This document shows positions 30,199 through 35,929 of a stretch of 35,929 nt of DNA, piece after piece. This DNA is from Kiloniellaceae bacterium (lineage in GTDB: Bacteria; Pseudomonadota; Alphaproteobacteria; Kiloniellales; J153): the NCBI GenBank assembly GCA_021776215.1, contig JAJFGI010000393.1, forward strand, positions 1-35,929, given 5' to 3'. The notes under the pieces were generated by a model. The model was given only the letters and a program-made list of their open reading frames with translations. It had not been told where the DNA came from and searched no databases. Made by a program: the position numbers and the translations under genes. The stretch's first letter is position 1, and each line of letters opens with the position of its first letter.

Positions 30199-30855
30199 TC
30201 ACACACCCCTCCCTGCCGTCCTCAACCGATGCGGCCCGTCATAGTCGCCCGCCCGTTCCAGCGCCTTCCGGCACGGCGGGATCCATACCGGCGGCCGCGC
30301 CGCCTCGCCCTTGATCCACACCAGCCAGACGTAGGCCGTGGCGGTCGAAGCATCCGGATCGACACGGCCCTTGACCAGCGGCACCCGCTCGGCGAAGTGG
30401 GCGACGATCGTCGGCGGGCCGATGGCGTAAAGCCGCTCATATCGCCCCACGCCTTCCAGGAACCCCGCCCGCACGAACACGGCCACACCTTTGGTCGCCA
30501 CGTCGAAGGCGCGCACGATGAACTGTTCGGCCAGCCGGAACGGCGGGTTGAACGCCACCCAGTCGTGCCGGGCGATGTCGCCGGGAAACAGGAAGTCGAT
30601 CACCGGTGCGCCGATGCCGTAGTCGAAGATGTCCGACCCGTTCACCAGCTGGAAATAGTCGGCAAGCCCGTGCGCCAGATAGCCCCGGTTGATGGTCGGC
30701 TCCAGCAGGTCGCACCCTTGCGTCAGGCCGGGCAGTACATGCTCGCAAAGCGCCCGCCCCGCCCAGGGCTGTGTGGGAAAGTCGTCGAGACTGTCATGGG
30801 GCTCGACCCGCTGCGCCATCACCGCGCTTGACGTGTTCTGCCCCGGTCCCCTCAT
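30199..30855 (-). CDS. SAM-dependent methyltransferase-like protein with NPPF motif
   Basis: The track ORF begins at 31011, but the ATG at 30855 overlaps the upstream stop as ATGA. The product has 218 residues. It has a motif I region (CDLLEPTINRGYLAHGLADY), then IFDYGIGAPVIDFLFPGDIA and the catalytic DWVAFNPPFRLAEQFIVRA, followed by FVRAGFLEGVGRYERLYAIG and the PPT region. This order is typical of phage N6-adenine type methyltransferases related to restriction-modification enzymes. The first glycines of motif I (usually EPxxGxG) are replaced by EPTINRG, so activity is not certain. Confidence 0.85.
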   Translation of the reverse strand: MRGPGQNTSSAVMAQRVEPHDSLDDFPTQPWAGRALCEHVLPGLTQGCDLLEPTINRGYLAHGLADYFQLVNGSDIFDYGIGAPVIDFLFPGDIARHDWVAFNPPFRLAEQFIVRAFDVATKGVAVFVRAGFLEGVGRYERLYAIGPPTIVAHFAERVPLVKGRVDPDASTATAYVWLVWIKGEAARPPVWIPPCRKALERAGDYDGPHRLRTAGRGV

Positions 30856-31202
30856 GCCATCGAGTCCCGCTGGTACCACGGCGCATCGCCTTCCGCATCG
30901 CCAGGCTGGACAGCCACGTCGCGCAGCCCCCGATAGTAATCCGCCGCCACCCCCCGGGCCGCCCGCAACAGATCGATCGTCGCCGGCGTCACGCCGCGCT
31001 TGAGGGCGCACGCGGCCGCGACCCGCATCACGGTTTCCACGTCGGCCAGGTCGACCGACCCGTCCAGCAACGGCGGCGGCGGCATGGCCTCAAGTGCCGT
31101 GCGCAACGCCTGCACCCGTTCCGGTGTCGCCCCGCGCACGCCCCCGGTGGCAAGAACCGCGATCGCCCCGAACAGCCGGGTCTGTGGCGAGGTCCGCGTC
31201 AT
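30852..31202 (-). CDS. Hypothetical helical protein of the early operon
   Basis: The product has 116 residues, mainly helical (SVDLADVETVMRVAAACALK, TIDLLRAARGVAADYYRGLR), with no TM, signal or metal-binding motif. It begins on an ATGA overlap with the small gene upstream and ends on one with the methyltransferase downstream. No family was recognised. Confidence 0.75.
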   Translation of the reverse strand: MTRTSPQTRLFGAIAVLATGGVRGATPERVQALRTALEAMPPPPLLDGSVDLADVETVMRVAAACALKRGVTPATIDLLRAARGVAADYYRGLRDVAVQPGDAEGDAPWYQRDSMA

Positions 31203-31378
31203 GACCCGCCCCGCCTGTCTTCGCCGGCCAGCGCCGCCGCAATCTGCAGGTTGAACGTCAGCGCTTTCCGGCGGTCGATCCCGATCACGACCTCCGACCC
31301 GTCAACCCGCACCACCAGCTCCAGCAACCTGTCGGCCTTGTACTCGCCGGTCTCGCGCAGGAAGGTCATGTCCGGCAT
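31199..31378 (-). CDS. Small hypothetical protein, 59 residues
   Basis: This gene is too short for the track. It reads MPDMTFLRETGEYKADRLLE, then LVVRVDGSEVVIGIDRRKAL, and ends in a helix with LAGEDRRGGS. Its ATG overlaps the upstream stop (TGATG) and its stop overlaps the next start (ATGA), so it is very likely translated. The function is unknown; a beta-alpha fold is possible. Confidence 0.75.
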   Translation of the reverse strand: MPDMTFLRETGEYKADRLLELVVRVDGSEVVIGIDRRKALTFNLQIAAALAGEDRRGGS

Positions 31379-31698
31379 CAGGCATCACCCCCGATGATTC
31401 CGATCGCCCGGTCGAGCGCCATGCCGAGCAGCCCGGCGGCCACGCCCGCCTCGTTGCGTTCGAACGCCCGGGCCAGCACGTCCGCCGGGCACCCGTGCTG
31501 CAGGGCCAGCGACACGGCGATCGCCGCATCGTGTGTCATCACCGCCAGTTCGGTGCCCGACTTGTCGCAATCGATGAAGATCTCACCCAGGCCTCCATCC
31601 GCACCGGCCGAGACCATCACCGTGTAGTTGAAATTGCCGTGGCGGATCTCGAACGTGTCCGAGCCGCGGCGGTTGGCAAGGCGGGCACGCCCGGTCAT
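31378..31698 (-). CDS. TSCPD-like domain protein
   Basis: The product has 106 residues. The sequence RRGSDTFEIRHGNFNYTVMV, then GGLGEIFIDCDKSG, DAAIAVSLALQHGCPADVLA and GLLGMALDRAIGIIG follows the TSCPD domain pattern seen at the C-terminus of class II ribonucleotide reductases and in free-standing phage proteins. No catalytic residues of the reductase are present, so its own role is not known. It begins on an ATGA overlap with the DNA-binding protein above. Confidence 0.8.
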   Translation of the reverse strand: MTGRARLANRRGSDTFEIRHGNFNYTVMVSAGADGGLGEIFIDCDKSGTELAVMTHDAAIAVSLALQHGCPADVLARAFERNEAGVAAGLLGMALDRAIGIIGGDA

Positions 31699-32135
31699 GA
31701 CCCAACCGCCCGGGGATTGTAATAATCCCCGTAACCCGCCTCGAACATCCGGGCCACGAACTTGTCGTCGCCCTTGGGCAGATCCCTTGACTTGCGGCGC
31801 GGCCCGGCTTCCAGGGTGACCGCGTCAACCGGCAGGTCCAGCGCCTTGAGCCGCCGCACGATAGTGCGTGTGGCAAAACCCAGCTTGCGGGCCAATGCGC
31901 GGACGCTCCAGCCCCTGGCATAGCCAGCCCGCAGCGCCCGATCGCGTTCCGCCGTCCAGACCGCCCCTTGTTCCTTCACGCCAGGGCCGAGATTCATGTA
32001 CCGTGCCTTGGCGCGCACCTGGTCGCCGCTTCGGACCAGATCGTAGGCGATTTCCGATGCGGGTTTCACGCCCCACCACTTGACCAGATAGGCGTTTTCC
32101 CGGTCAGACCATGGTGTGTGTCCCTCACGCGGCAT
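31695..32135 (-). CDS. DNA-binding protein with two Myb/GcrA-like helix-turn-helix units
   Basis: The product has 146 residues. It has two related units: TPWSDRENAYLVKWWGVKPA followed by QVRAKARYMNLG, and AVWTAERDRALRAGYARGWS followed by LARKLGFATRTIVRRLKALD. Each has a W at the start and a helix-turn-helix at the end, similar to Myb/SANT-type and GcrA-type proteins. The C-terminus is basic. A role in regulating phage or host transcription is likely. The preceding gene ends 3 bp upstream. Confidence 0.82.
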   Translation of the reverse strand: MPREGHTPWSDRENAYLVKWWGVKPASEIAYDLVRSGDQVRAKARYMNLGPGVKEQGAVWTAERDRALRAGYARGWSVRALARKLGFATRTIVRRLKALDLPVDAVTLEAGPRRKSRDLPKGDDKFVARMFEAGYGDYYNPRAVGS

Positions 32136-32138
32136 AGG

Positions 32139-32552
32139 TCAATCCTCGATGGCCCTGTTGAGCCGTTCCGTAGCCGCCGCGAGGACATTCGTCGCCGCAG
32201 TAATTTCCCTCACAGTGTCCGTGAGGTCACACAGGTATTTGGGCTCTTCAACCGAATCGGTGTTCACTGCGGACGTTTCGCCGACAGCGGCAGGTCGCGT
32301 TTGCTCGTCGTCGAGCCGCCCCCGCAACTCGTCGGCACAACGGCTGAGAACGGCGGCAAGGTGTTCGCAACCGCTCACATCGAGACGATATGTTTCGTAG
32401 TGGTCTTGTTTGTTTCGGACGTAGAGACGAACACAGTCGTGACCATCGACGTCCGCCCGAATCCAGACCGTCTGGGACGTGCGGATGGAAACGCCGCTGT
32501 CCGTCAAACTGATACGAGGAGATTTGGAATTGTTACGAGAATTTTCAGCCAT
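32139..32552 (-). CDS. Hypothetical early protein
   Basis: The product has 137 residues. The first half is beta-rich (TVWIRADVDGHDCVRLYVRN, HYETYRLDVSGCEHLAAVLS) and the second is acidic and helical (LCDLTDTVREITAATNVLAA). The ATG at 32552 has AAGGA 8 nt upstream, a strong start. Its 5' end overlaps the opposite-strand ORF at 32485-32760. No family was recognised. Confidence 0.72.
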   Translation of the reverse strand: MAENSRNNSKSPRISLTDSGVSIRTSQTVWIRADVDGHDCVRLYVRNKQDHYETYRLDVSGCEHLAAVLSRCADELRGRLDDEQTRPAAVGETSAVNTDSVEEPKYLCDLTDTVREITAATNVLAAATERLNRAIED

Positions 32553-32760
32553 ACCGAAGGTCCTTACTGTTGATGAGTTGTGGACGGAATTGAAGCTGGC
32601 CCACGATGAGATGCTGATGGTTCGTGGCTACCAGTCCGAAGCGGAGGAGAAATGGCAAAAGATTGAGGATAATCACGGCACGTACGACGACCACGGCAAC
32701 GTGACCTTGTCCGCCACGTGCCCGGCTTGTGGTGCCGATGTCCCGATCGATGACGACTGA
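32485..32760 (+). CDS. Small opposite-strand protein with zinc-ribbon-like CxxC, tentative
   Basis: The ORF runs against the early operon. With the ATG at 32485 it would be 91 residues. It is acidic and helical (VDELWTELKLAHDEMLMVRG, EEKWQKIEDNHGTYDDHGNV), then has a single CPAC near the end. The first 68 bp overlap the start of the opposite gene, so its true start may lie further in (TTG 32576, ATG 32609). It converges on the CII-like gene. It could be a small moron or regulator, or a shadow; the non-GC-rich codon choice after 32555 favours a real gene. Confidence 0.5.
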   Translation: METPLSVKLIRGDLELLREFSAIPKVLTVDELWTELKLAHDEMLMVRGYQSEAEEKWQKIEDNHGTYDDHGNVTLSATCPACGADVPIDDD

Positions 32761-32768
32761 CACCTGCA

Positions 32769-33239
32769 TCACCCCTCCCCCGCCGCCATCGTTTCCACCA
32801 GCGCGATCAGGGCGGCCATCTCCGTGATCGCCTCCAGCCCCTCGCGCTTGATCGCCTGGGCTTCGCGTTCCGTGATCGTGTTGTCGGCCATGGACTCGAC
32901 CGTCCGCGCCACCAGATCGGAGTGTTCGCGCACCGACCTGGCCAACTGGTCGGGCAGCGCTTCCGGATCGCGGCACGCCAGCGGAATGAACACGCCGCCG
33001 GCGGCTGCAGTCTGCCACTGGGTCACGATCGGGTCGCCGCAGAACGCCTCGAGCGAGCGCACCACGTCCGACGGCATCGAAACATCGGCGTGGGTCGGGT
33101 CGGTGTACTTGTGGATCTGCGCCGGCGACACCCGGCAGACTTCCGACGCGCTGACCTCGCCGCCGCAGGCCTGCACCAGACGCAGCACGGCGTCTTTCAG
33201 GGATCCGCCCGGACGGGGCACGGCAGGCTTTCTAGGCAT
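32769..33239 (-). CDS. CII-like (CP76 family) phage regulator
   Basis: The start is the ATG at 33239 with GGAGG 5 nt upstream; the longer track start at 33320 would read through the leader hairpin. The product has 156 residues. GSLKDAVLRLVQACGGEVSA with SEVCRVSPAQIHKYTDPTHA, DVSMPSDVVRSLEAFCGDPI and AAAGGVFIPLACRDPE fits the Phage_CP76 family (PF06892), a DNA-binding CII analogue that directs the lysis-lysogeny decision. The C-terminal half is a helical region (TEREAQAIKREGLEAITEMA). Confidence 0.8.
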   Translation of the reverse strand: MPRKPAVPRPGGSLKDAVLRLVQACGGEVSASEVCRVSPAQIHKYTDPTHADVSMPSDVVRSLEAFCGDPIVTQWQTAAAGGVFIPLACRDPEALPDQLARSVREHSDLVARTVESMADNTITEREAQAIKREGLEAITEMAALIALVETMAAGEG

Positions 33240-33260
33240 GCGCGCCTCCGTCACAGACAA

Positions 33261-33290
33261 CCGACGATCCGCCTTGCGGCGAATCGTCGG
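33261..33290 (-). promoter_or_regulatory. Leader hairpin with GCAA tetraloop before the CII-like gene
   Basis: On the minus strand CCGACGATTCGCC-GCAA-GGCGGATCGTCGG forms a 13-bp stem (one U-G wobble) with a GNRA loop, 12 bp before the GGAGG ribosome site of the CII-like gene. No U tract follows. It may be a leader element like the tR1/nut region between cro and cII in lambda. Confidence 0.6.
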
Positions 33291-33340
33291 CGCCGTCATC
33301 CTGTGAAGTTTCCAAACCAAACACAGGAGACATCTGTACG

Positions 33341-33670
33341 ATGAAGTATGCTGTCACCGAAGAAATCGCGACAATTGAAAACGCAACGATTGACTTCGAT
33401 CTGTACAAGATGGTCGAGGAGGAGATCGACACAACCTGGCGCGCCATCGACGTGAAAATGCACCTCATTCTCCCTGTCGACGGGAACATCGATTCCGAAG
33501 ACCCAAACAGCCGTGCTGACTTTTCCGTGCAGTTTCTCATGCCGTCGCACGGTGACGGACCGGAGACCACGATGGGTGATTTCGAGGCACGTGTCTGGGA
33601 GCGGCTGACAGCAATCGCCGAAGCCATTTCCAAGGCTGTCGCCGCTTCACCCCGGGACTCAGGTCTCTGA
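33341..33670 (+). CDS. Hypothetical acidic protein on the plus strand
   Basis: The product has 109 residues (MKYAVTEEIATIENATIDFD...). It is acidic and has helix-strand alternation, with no TM, signal or known motif. AGGAG lies 12 nt upstream of the ATG. It is divergent from the CII-like gene (101 bp apart) and convergent with the small gene at 33680-33865, inside the leftward early operon. Expression would therefore need its own promoter and would be antisense to the leftward transcript. The codon usage and base composition look less GC-rich than the genes around it. Confidence 0.7.
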   Translation: MKYAVTEEIATIENATIDFDLYKMVEEEIDTTWRAIDVKMHLILPVDGNIDSEDPNSRADFSVQFLMPSHGDGPETTMGDFEARVWERLTAIAEAISKAVAASPRDSGL

Positions 33671-33679
33671 GACATTACG

Positions 33680-33865
33680 TCAGTCCTCCGGGGCGATGCG
33701 TTCATAGGTCATCGGCCCCGTCTGCCTGAAGTGCCGCTTGTTGTAGTCGCGAAACCGCTTGGGAAGCCGCCGCATCTTCGCAGCGTGTTCAACCTCCTTC
33801 TGCACCTGGTTGAGATGGGGCCGGAGCCGTTCGGCAAGCCACCTGAAAATCCGTTCAGTCAACAT
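33680..33865 (-). CDS. Small basic helical protein
   Basis: The ATG at 33865 (MLTERIFRWLAERLRPHLNQ) with GAGG 10 nt upstream is chosen over the track start at 33880. The product has 61 residues and is helical and rich in Arg and Lys (VQKEVEHAAKMRRLPKRFRD). It overlaps the stop of the gene above. The function is unknown. A small nucleic-acid-binding role is possible from charge alone. Confidence 0.65.
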   Translation of the reverse strand: MLTERIFRWLAERLRPHLNQVQKEVEHAAKMRRLPKRFRDYNKRHFRQTGPMTYERIAPED

Positions 33866-34022
33866 CTTTGAGTACCTCACCTTTTCTAAGACCGAGAACT
33901 TTGATCAACCTTGCCGGCAGCGGTTGACCGCGCGGCGGCTCCACCGCGTGAACCAGCGCAACTCCATCGAGCTTCACGACATCCGCTGCAGGCTTGCCCG
34001 TATCTGTCCGCCGCTCACGCAT
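33855..34022 (-). CDS. Small hypothetical protein after cro
   Basis: The ORF track extends this to 34271 inside the cro gene; the ATG at 34022 overlaps the cro stop and gives 55 residues (MRERRTDTGKPAADVVKLDG...). The second half PARLIKVLGLRKGEVLKDVD has a hydrophobic strand-helix pattern. No family was recognised. Its coupling to cro and the next gene suggests it is part of the first leftward transcript. Confidence 0.6.
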   Translation of the reverse strand: MRERRTDTGKPAADVVKLDGVALVHAVEPPRGQPLPARLIKVLGLRKGEVLKDVD

Positions 34023-34332
34023 GGGCGGCCTCCTTTTCGTCCGTGGATGAATAGGCGGGGCTTTCGTCGGTGACGGCGGCAGGTGATTCGGGCAGGGTGT
34101 CGGGATGACAAACCTTGCCCTTGCTCCTGAGCCATTCGATTCGGGTTTCGTGCAAATCGTTAGGCGAGACCGCGCCATTGGTAACCAACCTGATTCTCTC
34201 AACAATCTCCGCTCGCGGCATTGCCTCACCAGCCGCATACTTTTGTGCCTGACGCGCACTAGACACCCCAATCAACGTAGCCAGGGCCTCATAGGTGAGA
34301 CCTTCATTTGTTCTGAAATCCTCAAGAATCAT
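34015..34332 (-). CDS. Cro-like transcriptional regulator
   Basis: The product has 105 residues. It opens MILEDFRTNEGLTYEALATL, then IGVSSARQAQKYAAGEAMPR, a helix-turn-helix of Cro/XRE type, followed by AEIVERIRLVTNGAVSPNDL. It is the first gene leftward of the cI gene and its ATG lies 8 bp from an operator at 34341-34359. The acidic C-terminus is not conserved. It is expected to repress the cI promoter or early transcription and to favour lytic growth. Confidence 0.85.
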   Translation of the reverse strand: MILEDFRTNEGLTYEALATLIGVSSARQAQKYAAGEAMPRAEIVERIRLVTNGAVSPNDLHETRIEWLRSKGKVCHPDTLPESPAAVTDESPAYSSTDEKEAAHA

Positions 34333-34340
34333 ATGAGTCT

Positions 34341-34359
34341 TATGGCTAATTTAGCCATA
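34341..34359. promoter_or_regulatory. Operator O1 of the cro-cI switch
   Basis: TATGGCTAATTTAGCCATA is a perfect 9-1-9 palindrome. It is the best match among five related sites in the window and lies just upstream of cro. Confidence 0.85.
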
Positions 34360-34372
34360 CATGTAAAGATGT

Positions 34373-34391
34373 CGTGGGTCTTTTAGCCATG
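34373..34391. promoter_or_regulatory. Operator O2, degenerate
   Basis: CGTGGGTCTTTTAGCCATG keeps the right half TAGCCAT and a weak left half (TGGGT). It lies between O1 and O3 in the cro-cI gap. Confidence 0.6.
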
Positions 34392-34397
34392 TTTTTT

Positions 34398-34416
34398 TGT
34401 GGCTATTTAAGCCAAG
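34398..34416. promoter_or_regulatory. Operator O3 of the cro-cI switch
   Basis: TGTGGCTATTTAAGCCAAG keeps GGCT and AGCC at the same spacing as O1. It lies 9 bp upstream of the cI start codon, so occupancy would affect cI transcription. Confidence 0.8.
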
Positions 34417-34424
34417 CTATTGCA

Positions 34425-35051
34425 ATGACAAACAGAATCGAACATCTGCGCCTTGCAAAACAATGGTCGATGGCACGGTTGGCCGAAGAGGCTGACACAG
34501 ATGCCTCAACCATCAACAAGCTCGAAAAGGGAAAAACGAAGCTGACAACCGATTGGATCAATCGATTGTCAACGGCTCTCGGCGTTCAGCCCACTGCGAT
34601 TATTGCGGAAGCGCCGCCACCGGAACCAATTTACGTTCGCGGAAAAGTTCAAGCCGGCAGTTGGTCGGAAGCGCTGGAGTGGGAACAAAGCCGCCGATAT
34701 CCCGTCTGGGTGCCCATTCCGGATCAATGGAAGCCACTGCCGAAGTTCGGCCTCGAGGTGCACGGGCCTTCGATGAACCGGAAATACCCCGAGGGCACGG
34801 TCCTAGTCTGCGTCGGCATTCTAGACGCCGATATCGAACCCAGGGAAGGCCAACGCTATATCGTCCAGCGCGAAAGCCACGGCGAGTTCGAGATGACCGT
34901 CAAGGAACTGAAACTCGACCAACAAGGCCGACCCTGGCTGTGGCCGGACTCCGACGATCCGGAGCACCAGCAACCGTTGTCCGCCAATGGCGACGATGGC
35001 GACACCGTGCAAATCTTGGCGATTGTCATTACGTCAGTTCAACCTGAGTAG
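34425..35051 (+). CDS. CI-like repressor, HTH plus S24 LexA-type autoprotease
   Basis: The start is the ATG at 34425 (MTNRIEHLRLAKQWSMARLA); the track start at 34374 would read through O2 and O3. The product has 208 residues. The N-terminal helix-turn-helix (MARLAEEADTDASTINKLEK) binds the operators. The C-terminal S24 domain has S116 (GPSMNRKYPEG) and K160 (TVKEL), 44 residues apart as expected for the Ser-Lys dyad. A likely self-cleavage site is A77-G78 in VQAGSWSEALEW. The protein should maintain lysogeny and be inactivated by RecA during the SOS response. Confidence 0.92.
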   Translation: MTNRIEHLRLAKQWSMARLAEEADTDASTINKLEKGKTKLTTDWINRLSTALGVQPTAIIAEAPPPEPIYVRGKVQAGSWSEALEWEQSRRYPVWVPIPDQWKPLPKFGLEVHGPSMNRKYPEGTVLVCVGILDADIEPREGQRYIVQRESHGEFEMTVKELKLDQQGRPWLWPDSDDPEHQQPLSANGDDGDTVQILAIVITSVQPE

Positions 35052-35095
35052 TAACTGGCGGCAAAGCCTGCAGCTGGTGGCACGACCGGCTCCAC

Positions 35096-35185
35096 CTACC
35101 GTCCTGCCATCCAGATCGCATACAGCCCAAACACAATTCCAAACGCGCTCAATCCGAAGATAAGCATCAATTCGTAAGTCGTCAT
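35096..35185 (-). CDS. Small single-TM protein, 29 residues
   Basis: This ORF is too short for the track. It reads MTTYELMLIFGLSAFGIVFG then LYAIWMAGR. A single hydrophobic helix ends in Arg. AGGAGG lies 8 nt upstream of the ATG at 35185, one of the best ribosome sites in the window. It is convergent with cI. A GATC-rich inverted repeat (TTGATC...GATCAA) surrounds the ribosome site. No function is assigned. Confidence 0.65.
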   Translation of the reverse strand: MTTYELMLIFGLSAFGIVFGLYAIWMAGR

Positions 35186-35293
35186 TCATTGATCCTCCTA
35201 TGATCAATTAGTACGAATCACACGATTTTTTCCGTCGTATCAGTTCTGAATTGCTCGACCAAGTTAGGCCGATTCAGCCACAAATTGCGACGT

Positions 35294-35312
35294 TGTGGCT
35301 TGACTAGCCATT
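35294..35312. promoter_or_regulatory. Operator O4 on the rightward early promoter
   Basis: TGTGGCTTGACTAGCCATT matches the O1 half-sites (TGGCT and AGCCA) and contains the -35 hexamer TTGACT at its centre, so repressor binding would block polymerase. Confidence 0.75.
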
Positions 35313-35327
35313 TTTCTACTTTACAGT
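35300..35327 (+). promoter_or_regulatory. Rightward early promoter
   Basis: TTGACT (35300-35305) and TACAGT (35322-35327) lie 16 bp apart, with operator O4 over the -35 box and O5 over the start of transcription. The downstream gene starts at 35383. Confidence 0.65.
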
Positions 35328-35346
35328 TATGGCTATTTAAGCCATG
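35328..35346. promoter_or_regulatory. Operator O5 on the rightward early promoter
   Basis: TATGGCTATTTAAGCCATG matches O3 and O1 closely and lies immediately after the -10 box; its centre is 34 bp from the centre of O4. Confidence 0.8.
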
Positions 35347-35382
35347 AATAGTCCCGCTCGAAACCCGAACGGAGTTTGTCTC

Positions 35383-35745
35383 ATGCGTCTGGATCTGCCC
35401 CTCAGCCCCACCGAACAACTGTCTCTCGCCCATGACGGGCACGTGCCCAGCCACCTCTGGGACGCCGCCCGCGCCATCGAGAACACCCACGCGGAAAAGC
35501 AGCGGACCAGGGCGCGCCGGCCGCACGCCCGGGTCGTCCACATCAAACTGAAACCCGGCGTCGCCATCGACCTCATGGCCGACACCATCGTCAGGGCGGC
35601 GGCAGCCCGCGGTTGCGTCGACCGCCTCGACCTGCAGCAGGCCGGGTTCTCAGCAATCCAGATCGAGGCGTACCGCGACAGGGCATTTGCGCAGGCCGCC
35701 CTGCTCGAGCCCCGCATCGTCACCATGCTCAAGCCAGAGGGCTGA
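35383..35745 (+). CDS. Hypothetical rightward early protein
   Basis: The ATG at 35383 (MRLDLPLSPTEQLSLAHDGH) with GGAG about 9 nt upstream is preferred to 35344, which would start inside operator O5. The product has 120 residues, mostly helical, with RRPHARVVHIKLKPGVAIDL in the middle and a helix with LQQAGFSAIQIEAYRDRAFA near the end. No family was recognised. As the first gene under the repressed rightward promoter it is an early lytic or establishment gene. Confidence 0.78.
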   Translation: MRLDLPLSPTEQLSLAHDGHVPSHLWDAARAIENTHAEKQRTRARRPHARVVHIKLKPGVAIDLMADTIVRAAAARGCVDRLDLQQAGFSAIQIEAYRDRAFAQAALLEPRIVTMLKPEG

Positions 35746-35748
35746 GCC

Positions 35749-35929
35749 ATGGCCGACACATCCAACATCGTCGACCTGGCCGCCGAGCGCGAGCTGCGCG
35801 GGCTGGACAGCCCCCTGCCCCATTTCCGCACCGGCGACCCGGTCTGGGTCGCCCGCTTCGGCAAGCGCGCCGACGGCACCCGCGGTGCATGCCCGTTCCC
35901 TGCAGTCATGATCGACCTGGACACCCGGT
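35749..35929 (+). CDS. Hypothetical rightward early protein, partial
   Basis: The ATG at 35749 follows the previous stop by 3 bp and the frame stays open to the window edge (60 codons). It reads MADTSNIVDLAAERELRGLD, then FRTGDPVWVARFG and ACPFPAVMIDLDTR. The GDPVWVARFGKRADG-like stretch could be a small SH3-like beta strand region. The rest lies outside the window, so no function is given. Confidence 0.7.
   Translation, partial: MADTSNIVDLAAERELRGLDSPLPHFRTGDPVWVARFGKRADGTRGACPFPAVMIDLDTR

Noticed and set aside
29024-30202. Minus-strand ORF of 392 aa over the pentapeptide-like gene
   Set aside because: Longer than the plus-strand ORF but it is low-complexity in function terms, has no ribosome site or recognisable pattern, overlaps the start of the 39-residue gene, and the plus frame has membrane helices and repeats.
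1-35929. tRNA, rRNA, integrase, transposase or att core
   Set aside because: None could be supported by reading; such genes may lie outside the window.

Overview
This window is the left and central part of the genome of a temperate, long-tailed (siphovirus-type) phage or prophage of a high-GC alphaproteobacterium. The evidence is an HK97-type head cassette joined to tail genes in the order of the Rhodobacter-type gene transfer agent, a CII (CP76)-type regulator, a GcrA/Myb-like DNA-binding protein, and GC-rich coding with frequent ATGA start-stop overlaps. No host gene, integrase, att site, tRNA or rRNA is visible. The window opens inside the endolysin gene and closes inside an early rightward gene, so the element continues on both sides. 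The species cannot be named from this sequence.

Layout, read on the minus strand from right to left. Around 34.0-35.1 kb is the lysogeny switch: a Cro-like gene leftward, a CI-like LexA-type repressor rightward, and five copies of a 19-bp operator (TATGGCTAATTTAGCCATA type), three between cro and cI and two on the promoter of the rightward early genes at 35.3 kb. Leftward from cro (34.0-28.4 kb) is an early operon of small genes: a CII-like regulator, a Myb/GcrA-like protein, a TSCPD-like protein, a SAM-dependent methyltransferase and a DUF1643 protein. From 28.4 to 22.2 kb lie a cytosine-C5 methyltransferase with a repeat-built recognition region, a PD-(D/E)XK nuclease-like protein, a Dam-type adenine methyltransferase, a CHC2/Toprim primase and a D5/P4-type helicase. 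A 280-bp intergenic region (21.9-22.15 kb) dense in repeats is a candidate replication origin.

The late block follows: a possible late regulator (21.2-21.9 kb), two strong terminator-like hairpins, an HNH nuclease, small and large terminase, portal, prohead protease, major capsid protein, decoration and connector proteins, tail tube, tail chaperones, tape measure, distal tail and hub proteins, a modular tail fibre with accessory proteins, then the lysis region with a membrane protein, a secreted protein and a GH24 endolysin. The two tail chaperones are almost certainly joined by a programmed -1 frameshift: a GGGAAAC slippery heptamer in the right phase, a 5-nt spacer and a perfect 9-bp stem.

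Several plus-strand genes interrupt these leftward operons and look like morons: a two-gene unit at 1532-2418, a two-TM protein with a pentapeptide-like C-terminal half at 29078-30178, and two small ORFs at 32485-32760 and 33341-33670. None has an assignable function. They are the best places to look for an undescribed lysogenic-conversion or defence function. All functional calls rest on reading motifs by eye; no database search was run.
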